From contig JADINC010000032.1 of NCBI GenBank assembly GCA_017694255.1, positions 1-15,319 of the forward strand: a stretch of 15,319 nucleotides of DNA, in the 5' to 3' direction. The translations under genes were made by a program, and so were the position numbers. Below the pieces are notes generated by a model. The model saw only the letters and a program-made list of their open reading frames with translations, was not told where the DNA came from and searched no databases. This document shows, in pieces, positions 1 through 6,345 of this stretch (position 1 is its first letter; the number at the start of each line of letters is the position of its first letter). The stretch is from Candidatus Enterousia avistercoris. GTDB taxonomy: Bacteria > Pseudomonadota > Alphaproteobacteria > Rs-D84.

Positions 1-20
1 ACAAAACAATTGTATCCAAA

Positions 21-488
21 ATGCCACGTCAAATAATAAAATTTGGTCAGGTTTCTGAAAATCGCAAGGCGCGATATAATTACTCGATTGAAGATACAAT
101 AGAGGCCGGGATTTCATTAACTGGCGCAGAATTAAAATCTGTGCGGTATGGGCTGGTTACAATCGTTGATGGGTTTGTACAACGTCGCGGGCGCAATTTG
201 TATCTGGCGGGGGTTGAGATTCAAAAACTGCCCACCGCCGCACGCATTGTCAATTTTGACGAACGTCGACCACGGCAATTGTTGCTGCACCGCGCACAGA
301 TTAATCGACTGATTGGAAAATTACAAGAACGTGGCGCAACCATTGTGCCGTTAAAGTTATACTTTAACAATCGCGGAAAACTAAAGGTTTTACTGGGTGT
401 TGGATACGGTAAAAACAAGGTTGATAAACGCGAAACTATTAAACGCCGCGAATGGGATAAAAACAAAGCAAGAATTTTAAAAGGGTAA
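21..488 (+). CDS. smpB: SsrA (tmRNA)-binding protein SmpB
   Basis: SmpB binds tmRNA and delivers it to stalled ribosomes for trans-translation in the cytoplasm. The 155-residue product has the family's landmarks in order: an N-terminal KARYNYSIEDTIEAGISLTG segment followed by the AELKSVR strand, the RRPRQLLLHR segment, the GATIVPLKLYFNNRGKLKVLLG barrel strands, and a basic tail with DKRETIKRREWDK that enters the decoding centre. Length is normal for the family. The reading frame stays open to the left window edge (only 20 bases are visible) and no Shine-Dalgarno is visible before this ATG, so a start further upstream cannot be excluded. It is the first gene of an apparent three-gene unit with two small paralogous genes. 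The next ATG lies 5 bp after its stop, and the Shine-Dalgarno for that ATG overlaps the smpB stop. Confidence 0.96.
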   Translation: MPRQIIKFGQVSENRKARYNYSIEDTIEAGISLTGAELKSVRYGLVTIVDGFVQRRGRNLYLAGVEIQKLPTAARIVNFDERRPRQLLLHRAQINRLIGKLQERGATIVPLKLYFNNRGKLKVLLGVGYGKNKVDKRETIKRREWDKNKARILKG

Positions 489-493
489 ACATA

Positions 494-829
494 ATGATGT
501 ATGAAGTTTATAAAGGAATTATATCACAAATGATAGAGCCGGCTGATTATAACCGTGCACGTTTTTTAACCCGAAATGTGCATACCGTTGGTTCGGTCAA
601 AAAAAATCTGGTACACAAATATACTGATAACGAACTGATGAAGGCCGCAATGCACATAATCATTAATTACGAACATCCAAATTATACATTTGATAAAATG
701 GCAAAATTTCTGGGATATCGTGGTACGGTGCGTTTGTTAAAAGATTCTGTACCGCAATGGCGTAATGCTGTGAACGCATGGTTTCGTGCGCGCGACGCGG
801 TTATTCAAAAATCTGTACACGAACGGTAA
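494..829 (+). CDS. Hypothetical small basic protein, paralogue of the next gene
   Basis: A 111-residue protein that I do not recognise as any family. It has no signal peptide or membrane segment and looks mostly helical and basic, suggesting a small cytoplasmic protein. It aligns without gaps with the product of the following gene over about 88 residues (about 24 identities by eye). Shared landmarks are NRA-x-F near residue 20, NYE-x-P near residue 58, P-x-W near 88, and VN...ARD near the C-terminus. A Shine-Dalgarno AAGGG at 481-485 overlaps the smpB stop. The ATG at 494 is followed immediately by another at 497, so either may be used. The 5-bp gap to smpB argues for co-transcription and coupled translation. 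A role in ribosome rescue would be a guess from position only. Confidence 0.75.
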   Translation: MMYEVYKGIISQMIEPADYNRARFLTRNVHTVGSVKKNLVHKYTDNELMKAAMHIIINYEHPNYTFDKMAKFLGYRGTVRLLKDSVPQWRNAVNAWFRARDAVIQKSVHER

Positions 830-842
830 AGGTTGGATCCAG

Positions 843-1190
843 ATGGCTATTAATTTTCCAGAATATTATTACAGATTGGTCAGCAATCAAACTGTTAACC
901 GCGCAAAATTCATACTACGCAATATTGACAAGATAGAAACTATTACCAACAATGCACATTCGAACCAGTCAGTGTATGAAGTTTCGCTGTCAGCGTATTT
1001 TATTGTGCGAAATTATGAAAATCCGATGTTAATGTATCCAAAATGGTTGGCTATGTGGAATCCGTTTGCGGCAATTCGCATTGCCCGACATTTGATACCA
1101 GATTGGTGCACCCAGGTAAATAAATTCTGGGACGCGCGGGATACATATATAAAAAACAAATATCCGCGTTATTATTCAAAACTGCGATAA
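843..1190 (+). CDS. Hypothetical small protein, tandem paralogue of the preceding gene
   Basis: A 115-residue protein of unknown function, related in sequence to the gene before it: NRAKF, NYENP, IPDW and VNKFWDARD match the corresponding segments of that protein. It has more Trp and Tyr than its paralogue. The start at 843 is chosen because AAAGG at 828-832 is a well-spaced Shine-Dalgarno. An in-frame GTG at 786 would overlap the previous gene by 44 bases and add residues with no counterpart in the paralogue. The gap to the preceding stop is 13 bp and a strong terminator starts right after the stop, so this is the last gene of the smpB unit. No signal peptide or transmembrane helix is evident. 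Confidence 0.75.
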   Translation: MAINFPEYYYRLVSNQTVNRAKFILRNIDKIETITNNAHSNQSVYEVSLSAYFIVRNYENPMLMYPKWLAMWNPFAAIRIARHLIPDWCTQVNKFWDARDTYIKNKYPRYYSKLR

Positions 1191-1216
1191 AAAAATCCGC
1201 CATTTGGCGGATTTTT
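1191..1216. terminator. Bidirectional intrinsic terminator between converging units
   Basis: An 11-bp perfect stem (1191-1201 with 1206-1216, core TCCGCC/GGCGGA) has a 4-base loop and an A-tract on the left matched by a T-tract on the right. It can therefore stop the smpB unit from the left and the EF-hand protein gene (ends at 1230) from the right. Confidence 0.9.
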
Positions 1217-1229
1217 TCTGTACCAGATA

Positions 1230-1763
1230 TTATTGCATATTTTCTGGGGCGCCAGCCGACGCAGCACGCATCTGGCGACGCAATTCGGCATCAACCGCAC
1301 GGAATTCTTCGCGCGTTATACAGCCGTCTTGGTCCATGTCCATTACCGGCAACAGTGCCTGTAATTGTGGGCATTTAACCGATGACACAACCAAACAACC
1401 ATTGTCAAAATCAACACGTGGTCCGCGGAAATCGCGACCATCGTCAACCAACCGGGCCGCAGCAAAACCCAATGCAAATATAATCAATGCAAAAATCAGT
1501 TTCATCATGAAACGCACGAATTTTGAACCGCCACGTGCGCATTTGCATTCATTGCCACATTTGCAACCATCGCCACATGGGCATTTTGTATCCACTGGAC
1601 GCGCAACCATTTCTGGGGCCGGCGCCATCGCAGCCGCATCCATAACCGGTGCCGCTTTCTTTGCGGTTTTTGACCCAGGCTTTTTCGTGGCAACTTTTTT
1701 AACAGTTGTTTTTTTTGCTGTGGCTGGCTTTGTTGCAGTTTTTTTAACAGATTTTGTTGGCAT
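1230..1763 (-). CDS. Membrane protein with Lys/Ala-rich tail, Cys cluster and EF-hand
   Basis: A 177-residue composite protein that I cannot assign to a named family. Residues 1-40 are Lys/Ala/Thr-rich with KK pairs, like histone H1-type bacterial tails. Residues 41-60 are Ala/Pro-rich. Residues 61-75 form a tight cluster of six cysteines (C61, C63, C67, C69, C73, C75) in CPC/CKC pairs, reminiscent of metallothionein-like metal sites. A single hydrophobic helix spans about 84-104. After it, residues 142-153 (DMDQDGCITREE) are a canonical EF-hand calcium loop with Asp at 1, 3 and 5, Gly at 6, Ile at 8 and Glu at 12. The positive-inside rule puts the basic tail and Cys cluster in the cytoplasm and the EF-hand outside the membrane. 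A strong Shine-Dalgarno (GGAAGGAA) precedes the ATG. Metal, DNA or calcium binding is inferred, not shown. Confidence 0.85.
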   Translation of the reverse strand: MPTKSVKKTATKPATAKKTTVKKVATKKPGSKTAKKAAPVMDAAAMAPAPEMVARPVDTKCPCGDGCKCGNECKCARGGSKFVRFMMKLIFALIIFALGFAAARLVDDGRDFRGPRVDFDNGCLVVSSVKCPQLQALLPVMDMDQDGCITREEFRAVDAELRRQMRAASAGAPENMQ

Positions 1764-1794
1764 TTATTCCTTCCTTTATTTGTTTACAGTGTTG

Positions 1795-1823
1795 ATTGTA
1801 TTCAAAATGAAAAAATATGTAAA
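1795..1823 (-). promoter_or_regulatory. Probable promoter of the EF-hand protein gene
   Basis: On the minus strand, TTTACA (1823-1818) and TACAAT (1800-1795) are separated by 17 bp. Each matches its consensus hexamer at five of six bases. Transcription would start about 25 bases into the 75-bp gap after xerC, giving a short leader with the GGAAGGAA site. The -35 lies inside the inverted repeat that follows xerC. Confidence 0.5.
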
Positions 1824-1839
1824 GTACATTTTTACATAT
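1815..1839 (-). terminator. AT-rich inverted repeat at the end of xerC, possible weak terminator
   Basis: ATATGTAAA (1815-1823) and TTTACATAT (1831-1839) form a perfect 9-bp inverted repeat with a 7-base spacer. It overlaps the xerC stop codon and is followed on the minus strand by five T residues. The stem has only one G-C pair, so termination would be weak. It may instead be an operator over the -35 of the next gene. Confidence 0.35.
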
Positions 1840-2762
1840 CATTCATCTTTATCTGTATCCGCCATTGGGTGCGCATGTTCATATATATTCATAATTTCCG
1901 CCATGTTTACTTTGGTATACAGCTGCGTCGTCGCCAAAGACGAATGCCCCAGTAATTCTTGTAAACTGCGCAAATCCGCGCCCCCCGCCAACATGGCGGT
2001 TGCAAATGTATGGCGCAGTGCATGCGGGGTTACATAATCAGGCAACTGTAAATAATGTCGTAATTTTTCGATAACTTTTTCTGCCATGCGCGGCGTCATG
2101 GCCAGACCACGCACACTGCGAAACAGTGGGTCATCTGGGGCCGCGCCAAACGGACGCAGGTGCGTATATTTTTCAATGGCATCTAACACAGGGTCCAGTA
2201 TTGGGACTATTCGTTCTTTGGCGCCCTTGCCCAATATACGTAATGCGTCCGGCCGACCAGAAACATCAATATTTTTTAACGATAACGCTTCGGATATGCG
2301 CAGTCCACACCCAAATATCAACATGACCAGCGCCCAATCACGCGCGGCAATCCACGGTTCACCGTCATCGATTTCATGGATTGCATCGTGCATGTCGCGC
2401 ACATCGCCAACATCAATAGCCTTGGACAATTTACGCGGTATTTTCGGCGATGAAATCAGACCGATTGCACTGTTTTCTGCGTTATGATATTTGGCCAAAT
2501 ATTTATAAAAACTACGCAAAGACGACAATGCCCGCGCGGTTGATTTATTTGAATGCCCGCAACGCGCACGATCTGCCATCCATGCACGGAAACAGATTGC
2601 ATCAGCGCGCACAATTTCCGCAACACCAACATTCGCACCAATATAATTTTCATAAAACCTTATAAAGTCGCGAATATCTGTTTCATATGCAGTCGCCGTA
2701 TGCACAGAATAATTCTTTGTCTGTGTCAAATATTCCGTGAATTCGGCGACCAGTTCATTCAT
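1839..2762 (-). CDS. xerC: Tyrosine recombinase XerC-like
   Basis: A 307-residue site-specific tyrosine recombinase, the usual Xer length. In Xer systems two such proteins resolve chromosome dimers at dif near the terminus. The N-terminal core-binding (SAM-like) domain covers about residues 1-105 and the catalytic domain about 115-295. All catalytic residues are visible: Arg155 in GCGLRISEAL, Lys179 in GKGAKER, His247 and Arg250 in HALRHTF, His273 in LGHSS, and the nucleophile Tyr282 in TTQLYTKV. The wording GCGLRISEAL favours XerC over XerD, but the assignment is by resemblance. It starts 10 bp after the stop of the SIMPL-domain gene, without a clear Shine-Dalgarno, which suggests coupled translation. 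There is no integrase or mobile-element context, so a housekeeping role is likely. Confidence 0.88.
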   Translation of the reverse strand: MNELVAEFTEYLTQTKNYSVHTATAYETDIRDFIRFYENYIGANVGVAEIVRADAICFRAWMADRARCGHSNKSTARALSSLRSFYKYLAKYHNAENSAIGLISSPKIPRKLSKAIDVGDVRDMHDAIHEIDDGEPWIAARDWALVMLIFGCGLRISEALSLKNIDVSGRPDALRILGKGAKERIVPILDPVLDAIEKYTHLRPFGAAPDDPLFRSVRGLAMTPRMAEKVIEKLRHYLQLPDYVTPHALRHTFATAMLAGGADLRSLQELLGHSSLATTQLYTKVNMAEIMNIYEHAHPMADTDKDE

Positions 2763-2772
2763 TTTTATTATT

Positions 2773-3516
2773 TTACTTTATTTCAAATGTTGCAGATACA
2801 CTGACCGAAACTTCGGTATCTTTGGCCACTATACTGCCAGCGGCAGAGAAAGCCTGGGCATCGGCAACAGCCATTTTCGTAGACGATGTCAAGAAATTTG
2901 ATGCACGCGGCTGTATCGCAGATGAATTACCCACCGTATATGAAACGCTTAGCATTTTACCGGCACTGCGACCATCGCCCGCCGCCAATGCATTTGCGCG
3001 TTCGCGTGCGTTTTCAACCGCCGCGCCCAGGCAATCTTCCAGGATTGGTTTCATGGATTCGGCGCTGGTGTACATACGCAGATTTTCAGAATAAACATCT
3101 TCTTGGCCAGCAAACTGGGTCAAGATTTTTTCGATTGTTTCAATATTATCGGCCGAAACTTCTATGGCGATGGTTGTTTCGGTCCCCAGAACAACAGACT
3201 TTTCCAATTCGCGATTCCATTCAGACCGTTCGTATGAATTGAATTCTGTGGTCTGCATCTGGACATCTTGGTTTTTTAAATACTTTGTGATTTCGTTAAT
3301 CTTTGCCGTGGCCATTTTCATTGATGTAGCGGCCGATTTGTCCAATGTTGTCACGCGCAATGTTATTGCGGTTCTGTCTTTTGGTGTGGTGGTTAAGCAT
3401 TCGCCATTGACCGATATTACGCGTGGCATGTCTGGTTTGTCCAACCATCCAAATAACAGCGCCAATACGGCGCCCGCGCCAATTACACTGCCCGTCCAGA
3501 TTAATGCGTTTTTCAT
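2773..3516 (-). CDS. SIMPL (DUF541) domain-containing envelope protein
   Basis: A 247-residue protein with one N-terminal hydrophobic segment (about residues 5-24), either a membrane anchor or an uncleaved signal, followed by a SIMPL/DUF541 domain. The family pattern is visible: ISVNGE near residue 34 after the anchor, repeated Ala-rich helices with KINEIT and the VQMQTTEF strand, a later NARERANALA helix, and a C-terminal strand VSVSVSATFEIK. SIMPL proteins are periplasmic or membrane-bound and their molecular role is poorly defined; some are linked to oxidative stress or outer-membrane proteins. A Shine-Dalgarno GGGAGAG sits just upstream of the ATG. It lies between trpS and xerC in the same direction, so it may be part of a trpS-SIMPL-xerC transcript as well as having its own promoter. 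Confidence 0.85.
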   Translation of the reverse strand: MKNALIWTGSVIGAGAVLALLFGWLDKPDMPRVISVNGECLTTTPKDRTAITLRVTTLDKSAATSMKMATAKINEITKYLKNQDVQMQTTEFNSYERSEWNRELEKSVVLGTETTIAIEVSADNIETIEKILTQFAGQEDVYSENLRMYTSAESMKPILEDCLGAAVENARERANALAAGDGRSAGKMLSVSYTVGNSSAIQPRASNFLTSSTKMAVADAQAFSAAGSIVAKDTEVSVSVSATFEIK

Positions 3517-3549
3517 ATTCTCTCCCTTTTTTATATTAATGTTTTTGTT

Positions 3550-3558
3550 ATTATACCA
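3550..3558 (-). promoter_or_regulatory. Possible extended -10 promoter for the SIMPL-xerC pair
   Basis: On the minus strand TGGTATAAT (3558-3550) is an extended -10 with a perfect TATAAT hexamer, just past the trpS stop. No convincing -35 is present (GTGCAA lies 17 bp upstream). The predicted start leaves a leader of about 27 bases containing the GGGAGAG site. Confidence 0.4.
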
Positions 3559-3561
3559 GTA

Positions 3562-4554
3562 TTATCCCAACATTGCACGATGAACACGTTCATATGTTTT
3601 TTCCGCCACACTGCGTGCGCGCGCCGCGCCAGATGCCAAAACAGTGTCCAGTTCCGCGGTATTTGCCATCAGGCGTTCATATTCTGTACGTGGCGCGGAC
3701 AATACAGAATTTATTTTTTCGAATAAAATCCGTTTTGCATCGCCATATCCCATGCCACCGCGTTCAAATCGCGCGCGTAAATCGGCAATTTCACTTTCAC
3801 ACGCAAAATGCCGATACAGCTGGAATATTGTGGATTCATCCGGATTTTTGGGTTCTTCTGGCAGTTTGCTGTCGGTAATAATGCGCATAATTTTCTTTTT
3901 CAATTCAGATTCCGGCGCGAACAACGGAATAACATTATCGTACGATTTGCTCATTTTCCGGCCATCCAGCCCCGGTATAATCCCCGTATCGGCGCCAATC
4001 ATGGGTTCTGGCAATTTGAATGTTTCGCCATAGACATGATTAAAGTACCCCGCAATATCGCGCGCAAATTCAACATGCTGTTTCTGGTCGGCACCAACGG
4101 GTACGACATCTGTATCATACAGTAATATATCCGCCGCCATTAATATCGGATACGTATACAATCCCATATTTATCCCGGCATCTGTATCCAAACCCGCGGC
4201 AGTGTTTTTATCAACAGCGGCCTTGTACGAATGGGCGCGGTTCATCAGTCCCTTTGGCGTGATGTTCATCAGCATAGTGGCCAGTTGCGAAACCTGGACA
4301 ATATCGGACTGGCGAAATAATGTGGCGTTATCCAGATTCAGTCCCAACGCAATCAATATCGCCGCGATTTCATATGTATGCTGGCGAATTTGATTTGGAT
4401 CATGAATTATGTTCAATGCGTGTAAATCCGCAATAAACACAAATGTTTTGTTTGTTTTGGCCATTTCCACCAACGGTTTTAACGCACCGACATAATTACC
4501 CATATGCGGTGTGCCAGTTGGCTTGATACCTGTTAATACAATCTGGTCTGACAT
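3562..4554 (-). CDS. trpS: Tryptophan--tRNA ligase
   Basis: A class Ic aminoacyl-tRNA synthetase that charges tRNA-Trp in the cytoplasm. At 330 residues it has the normal bacterial TrpRS length. The ATP-site HIGH-type motif is HMGN (residues 17-20) in the context GIKPTGTPHMGNYVGAL. KMSKS is complete at 200-204 in GLDGRKMSKSYDN. Other family signatures are IADLHALN (41-48), ADILLYDTDVVPVGADQKQH (about 141-160) and EFARDIA. AAAGG lies about 9 bases before the ATG at 4554, and a perfect TATAAT -10 is just upstream. The downstream SIMPL gene begins 45 bp after the stop. Nothing is missing or unusual in the protein. Confidence 0.97.
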   Translation of the reverse strand: MSDQIVLTGIKPTGTPHMGNYVGALKPLVEMAKTNKTFVFIADLHALNIIHDPNQIRQHTYEIAAILIALGLNLDNATLFRQSDIVQVSQLATMLMNITPKGLMNRAHSYKAAVDKNTAAGLDTDAGINMGLYTYPILMAADILLYDTDVVPVGADQKQHVEFARDIAGYFNHVYGETFKLPEPMIGADTGIIPGLDGRKMSKSYDNVIPLFAPESELKKKIMRIITDSKLPEEPKNPDESTIFQLYRHFACESEIADLRARFERGGMGYGDAKRILFEKINSVLSAPRTEYERLMANTAELDTVLASGAARARSVAEKTYERVHRAMLG

Positions 4555-4581
4555 AATAAAATACCTTTGCTTGAATTTGTT

Positions 4582-4587
4582 ATTATA
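4582..4587 (-). promoter_or_regulatory. Candidate -10 of trpS
   Basis: On the minus strand a perfect TATAAT lies 27 bases upstream of the trpS ATG, with AAAGG between. The hexamer 17 bp further upstream (TAATTT) is a poor -35, so the promoter is weak or activator-dependent, or the match is chance in AT-rich DNA. Confidence 0.35.
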
Positions 4588-4621
4588 CTAAGACGTTTAT
4601 AGAAAAATTAAAAGCACAAAA

Positions 4622-4678
4622 TTACCGGGCGCACATGCGCCAGCCAAAAACAGCAAAGATAACATCAATTTTTTTCAT
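4622..4678 (-). CDS. Putative 18-residue peptide upstream of trpS (speculative)
   Basis: A very short minus-strand frame, MKKIDVIFAVFGWRMCAR, with a single Trp codon at position 13. What supports it is its promoter rather than its sequence: TTGACT (4714-4709), 17 bp, TAACAT (4691-4686), then exactly 7 bases to the ATG. This is the leaderless geometry seen at several other starts in this window. The last codons form a GC-rich hairpin (GGCGC/GCGCC). A Trp-containing leader peptide acting on trpS is one reading. The alternative is that this is only the terminator region of the Cys-rich gene and the frame is chance. It has no known homologue that I recognise. Confidence 0.25.
   Translation of the reverse strand: MKKIDVIFAVFGWRMCAR
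4629..4642 (-). terminator. GC-rich hairpin downstream of the Cys-rich protein gene
   Basis: The minus strand reads GGCGCA-TG-TGCGCC, a compact GC stem, followed by CGGTAATTTT. The T-run is short and displaced by about five bases, so this is an imperfect terminator for the Cys-rich gene or an attenuator-like element before trpS. About 20 bases upstream, 4662-4697 can fold into a second, longer stem (GATAACAT with ATGTTATC, extended to about 12 bp) that covers the ATG of the possible small peptide. Confidence 0.35.
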
Positions 4679-4721
4679 GTGATTAATGTTATCAGCACGA
4701 TACAATACAGTCAATTATATT

Positions 4722-5531
4722 TTATGGCGATGTTTTATACGAACAATCCGCGTCATATCTAAAATATCCGGTGTTATCTTCGTATTGGCTGAACGCCGGG
4801 ATATAGCAATCGGTAATATTTTCCGCCCCAATCCCAGATGTTGTTGCATCGGGCATTTGCCCCCAATCCGGCCCGGGATTTGCAATTAATGCCGGACAAT
4901 CTTGACAGCGGTTCGCATACATATACTTTCCCACCGGGCATTTACATGCTGACACCCCAACGGCGCCAACATCACTGGTTGCACCATCAGGACATGCAAC
5001 ACACGTGCCATTATCCATATAATAGTTTGCATCGCATTTGCATGAATCCTGGCCCCATGAACCAGGTTCACTGGTTGAATGTTCGGGGCATCGCTCACAA
5101 CGCGCCCCATAATTTGGCAATGCATAATATCCCGCCCCACAGCGCCATGAAACAACTTCGTCCGTTCTTTCATCACATAAACAACCCTGCATTTTATAAA
5201 CACATTCTACCCCTGGGCGCGTTGCATCTGGTATCCAATTGCTATTAGAACAACTTGACTTGCACCACCTGCCTTCTGAAATGTCGCACACCCAACTGGG
5301 GTCGTATGTTGCACCATCGTTTACATATTGCACACCACTGGTACATCCGGCATACCCAATGTGGCAATTGTGCCCTTGGGCCCCGCCACATGGCGCATTA
5401 GTGCCACATACATAACATGCTGTATTATATGAAAAACAGTTTGAACATATCAGTTCCGCATATGACGGCGCCGTCATACATACATAGATACATACATACA
5501 TAAAGTGGGCAAAAATCTTTATCTTGTTCAT
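4722..5531 (-). CDS. Secreted cysteine-rich protein with receptor-like (GCC2/GCC3-type) modules
   Basis: A 269-residue exported protein of unknown function with about 28 cysteines. Residues 1-25 are a signal peptide ending in APSYA, probably cut by signal peptidase I. The C-terminal half repeats a module of the form Tyr-Tyr/Met, Cys-x-x-Cys-Pro, Thr/Ser...Gly, Cys-x-Cys (starting near residues 131, 166 and 198). This resembles ephrin-receptor/GCC2-GCC3 or TNFR-like Cys repeats, which are better known in eukaryotes. A tail with TTSGIGAENITDC and a Tyr-rich end follows. No C-terminal anchor is seen. The ATG at 5531 is preferred over an in-frame one 9 codons upstream because it starts the signal peptide and sits 7 bases after a -10. 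Codons 11-19 are built from a tetranucleotide repeat. A surface or extracellular disulfide-bonded protein is inferred. Confidence 0.8.
   Translation of the reverse strand: MNKIKIFAHFMYVCIYVCMTAPSYAELICSNCFSYNTACYVCGTNAPCGGAQGHNCHIGYAGCTSGVQYVNDGATYDPSWVCDISEGRWCKSSCSNSNWIPDATRPGVECVYKMQGCLCDERTDEVVSWRCGAGYYALPNYGARCERCPEHSTSEPGSWGQDSCKCDANYYMDNGTCVACPDGATSDVGAVGVSACKCPVGKYMYANRCQDCPALIANPGPDWGQMPDATTSGIGAENITDCYIPAFSQYEDNTGYFRYDADCSYKTSP
5475..5502 (-). repeat. Tetranucleotide repeat (TATG)3-TATC-(TATG)3 in signal-peptide codons
   Basis: Seven 4-base units, one with a single substitution, run without gaps through codons 10-19 of the Cys-rich protein gene and encode MYVCIYVCM. Because the unit is not a multiple of three, loss or gain of one unit shifts the frame right after the start of the gene. 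Such repeats mediate phase variation in Haemophilus, Moraxella and Neisseria surface genes. Whether this short, interrupted one slips is not known. Confidence 0.85.
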
Positions 5532-5538
5532 GTAAATG

Positions 5539-5568
5539 ATTCTAGGATAATCGCACATATTAAATCAA
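5539..5568 (-). promoter_or_regulatory. Promoter of the Cys-rich gene, predicted leaderless
   Basis: On the minus strand TTGATT (5568-5563), an 18-bp spacer and TAGAAT (5544-5539) are followed by exactly 7 bases and the ATG at 5531. No Shine-Dalgarno is present. Transcription would begin at or next to the A of the start codon. Confidence 0.5.
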
Positions 5569-5569
5569 C

Positions 5570-5597
5570 AAAAAAATCCCACCAATATGGTGGGATT
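5570..5597 (-). terminator. Intrinsic terminator of rpsD
   Basis: A perfect 10-bp stem (5575-5584 with 5588-5597, core ATCCCACCA/TGGTGGGAT) lies 20 bp past the rpsD stop. It is followed on the minus strand by a T-run (complement of 5571-5576). It sits immediately before the promoter of the Cys-rich gene. Confidence 0.85.
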
Positions 5598-5617
5598 GTC
5601 GTTTGGATACATCCGTG

Positions 5618-6250
5618 TTAACGCGAATAGAATTCGACAACCAGTTCTGGGAACATCTGGACCGGATATGGAACGTCGGCAAATGCCGGCACGCGCGTAA
5701 ATGTCGCGGTAAAGTTCGCACTGTCCACATTGATGTAATCAGGCCAATTACGTTCACCAGATTCCAGTGCCAAAACAACCAATGGCATCTGTTTCGCTTT
5801 TTCACTGACGGTTATAACATCGCCTGGTTTAACCTGGTACGACGCAATCTTAACGCGCTTTCCATTAACATAGATATGACCATGGCTGACCAATTGACGG
5901 GCGGAAAATACCGTTGGTGCCAATTTTGCACGATATACAACCGCGTCCAGACGACGTTCCAACAAGCCGATTAAGTTATCTGGGGTATCGCCACGCATGT
6001 TATCTGCTTCGATATAATATTTATGAAACTTCTTTTCACCGATGTTGCCATAATATCCCTTTAACGTCTGTTTTGCGCGCATCTGTTTTGCGTAATCAGA
6101 CGAATTACCACCACGGGATGTTGGTCCATGCTGGCCCGGTTTGTATTTACGCTTGTTAAATGGGGATTTTGCCTGGCCCCACAGGTTTACACCCAAACTG
6201 CGGCCGATTTTTAATTTACGTGTGCTGCGCTTTGCGCCTGCTCTTGCCAT
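5618..6250 (-). CDS. rpsD: 30S ribosomal protein S4
   Basis: S4 is a primary 16S rRNA-binding protein that nucleates assembly of the 30S body, and it contributes to decoding fidelity with S5 and S12. The 210-residue product matches the alphaproteobacterial type closely: LGVNLWGQ and KRKYKPGQHGP near the N-terminus, RAKQTLKGYYGNIGEKKF, NLIGLLERRLDAVVYRAK, the S4 RNA-binding domain ARQLVSHGHIYVNGKRV, and the C-terminus PYPVQM...VVEFYSR. The N-terminal zinc cysteines of some S4 proteins are absent, as is usual in this group. AAAGGAT precedes the ATG. It stands outside the alpha ribosomal operon, as in many alphaproteobacteria, with its own promoter, a leader of about 110 bases and its own terminator. 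Autoregulation through that leader is possible but unproven. Confidence 0.98.
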   Translation of the reverse strand: MARAGAKRSTRKLKIGRSLGVNLWGQAKSPFNKRKYKPGQHGPTSRGGNSSDYAKQMRAKQTLKGYYGNIGEKKFHKYYIEADNMRGDTPDNLIGLLERRLDAVVYRAKLAPTVFSARQLVSHGHIYVNGKRVKIASYQVKPGDVITVSEKAKQMPLVVLALESGERNWPDYINVDSANFTATFTRVPAFADVPYPVQMFPELVVEFYSR

Positions 6251-6345
6251 AATTTTATCCTTTTATTTTTTGGTTTTATTGGTGCCAGACACTTCACAGA
6301 ATCCTTATCATATACATGACCAAAATACATGCAACTTAATCAGTT

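Noticed and set aside
786..842. GTG start adding 19 residues to the second small paralogue
   Set aside because: It would overlap the previous gene by 44 bases. The ATG at 843 has a well-spaced AAAGG and aligns with its paralogue.
1204..2037. Long plus-strand open frame (277 codons)
   Set aside because: It lies opposite the EF-hand protein gene and the 3' end of xerC, both of which have ribosome sites, recognisable motifs or clear architecture. Its translation is low-complexity and matches nothing I recognise.
1839..2762. Phage or integrative-element integrase
   Set aside because: The length, the GCGLRISEAL wording and the surrounding housekeeping genes fit a chromosomal Xer protein. No attachment-site repeats, tRNA target or mobile-element genes are visible.
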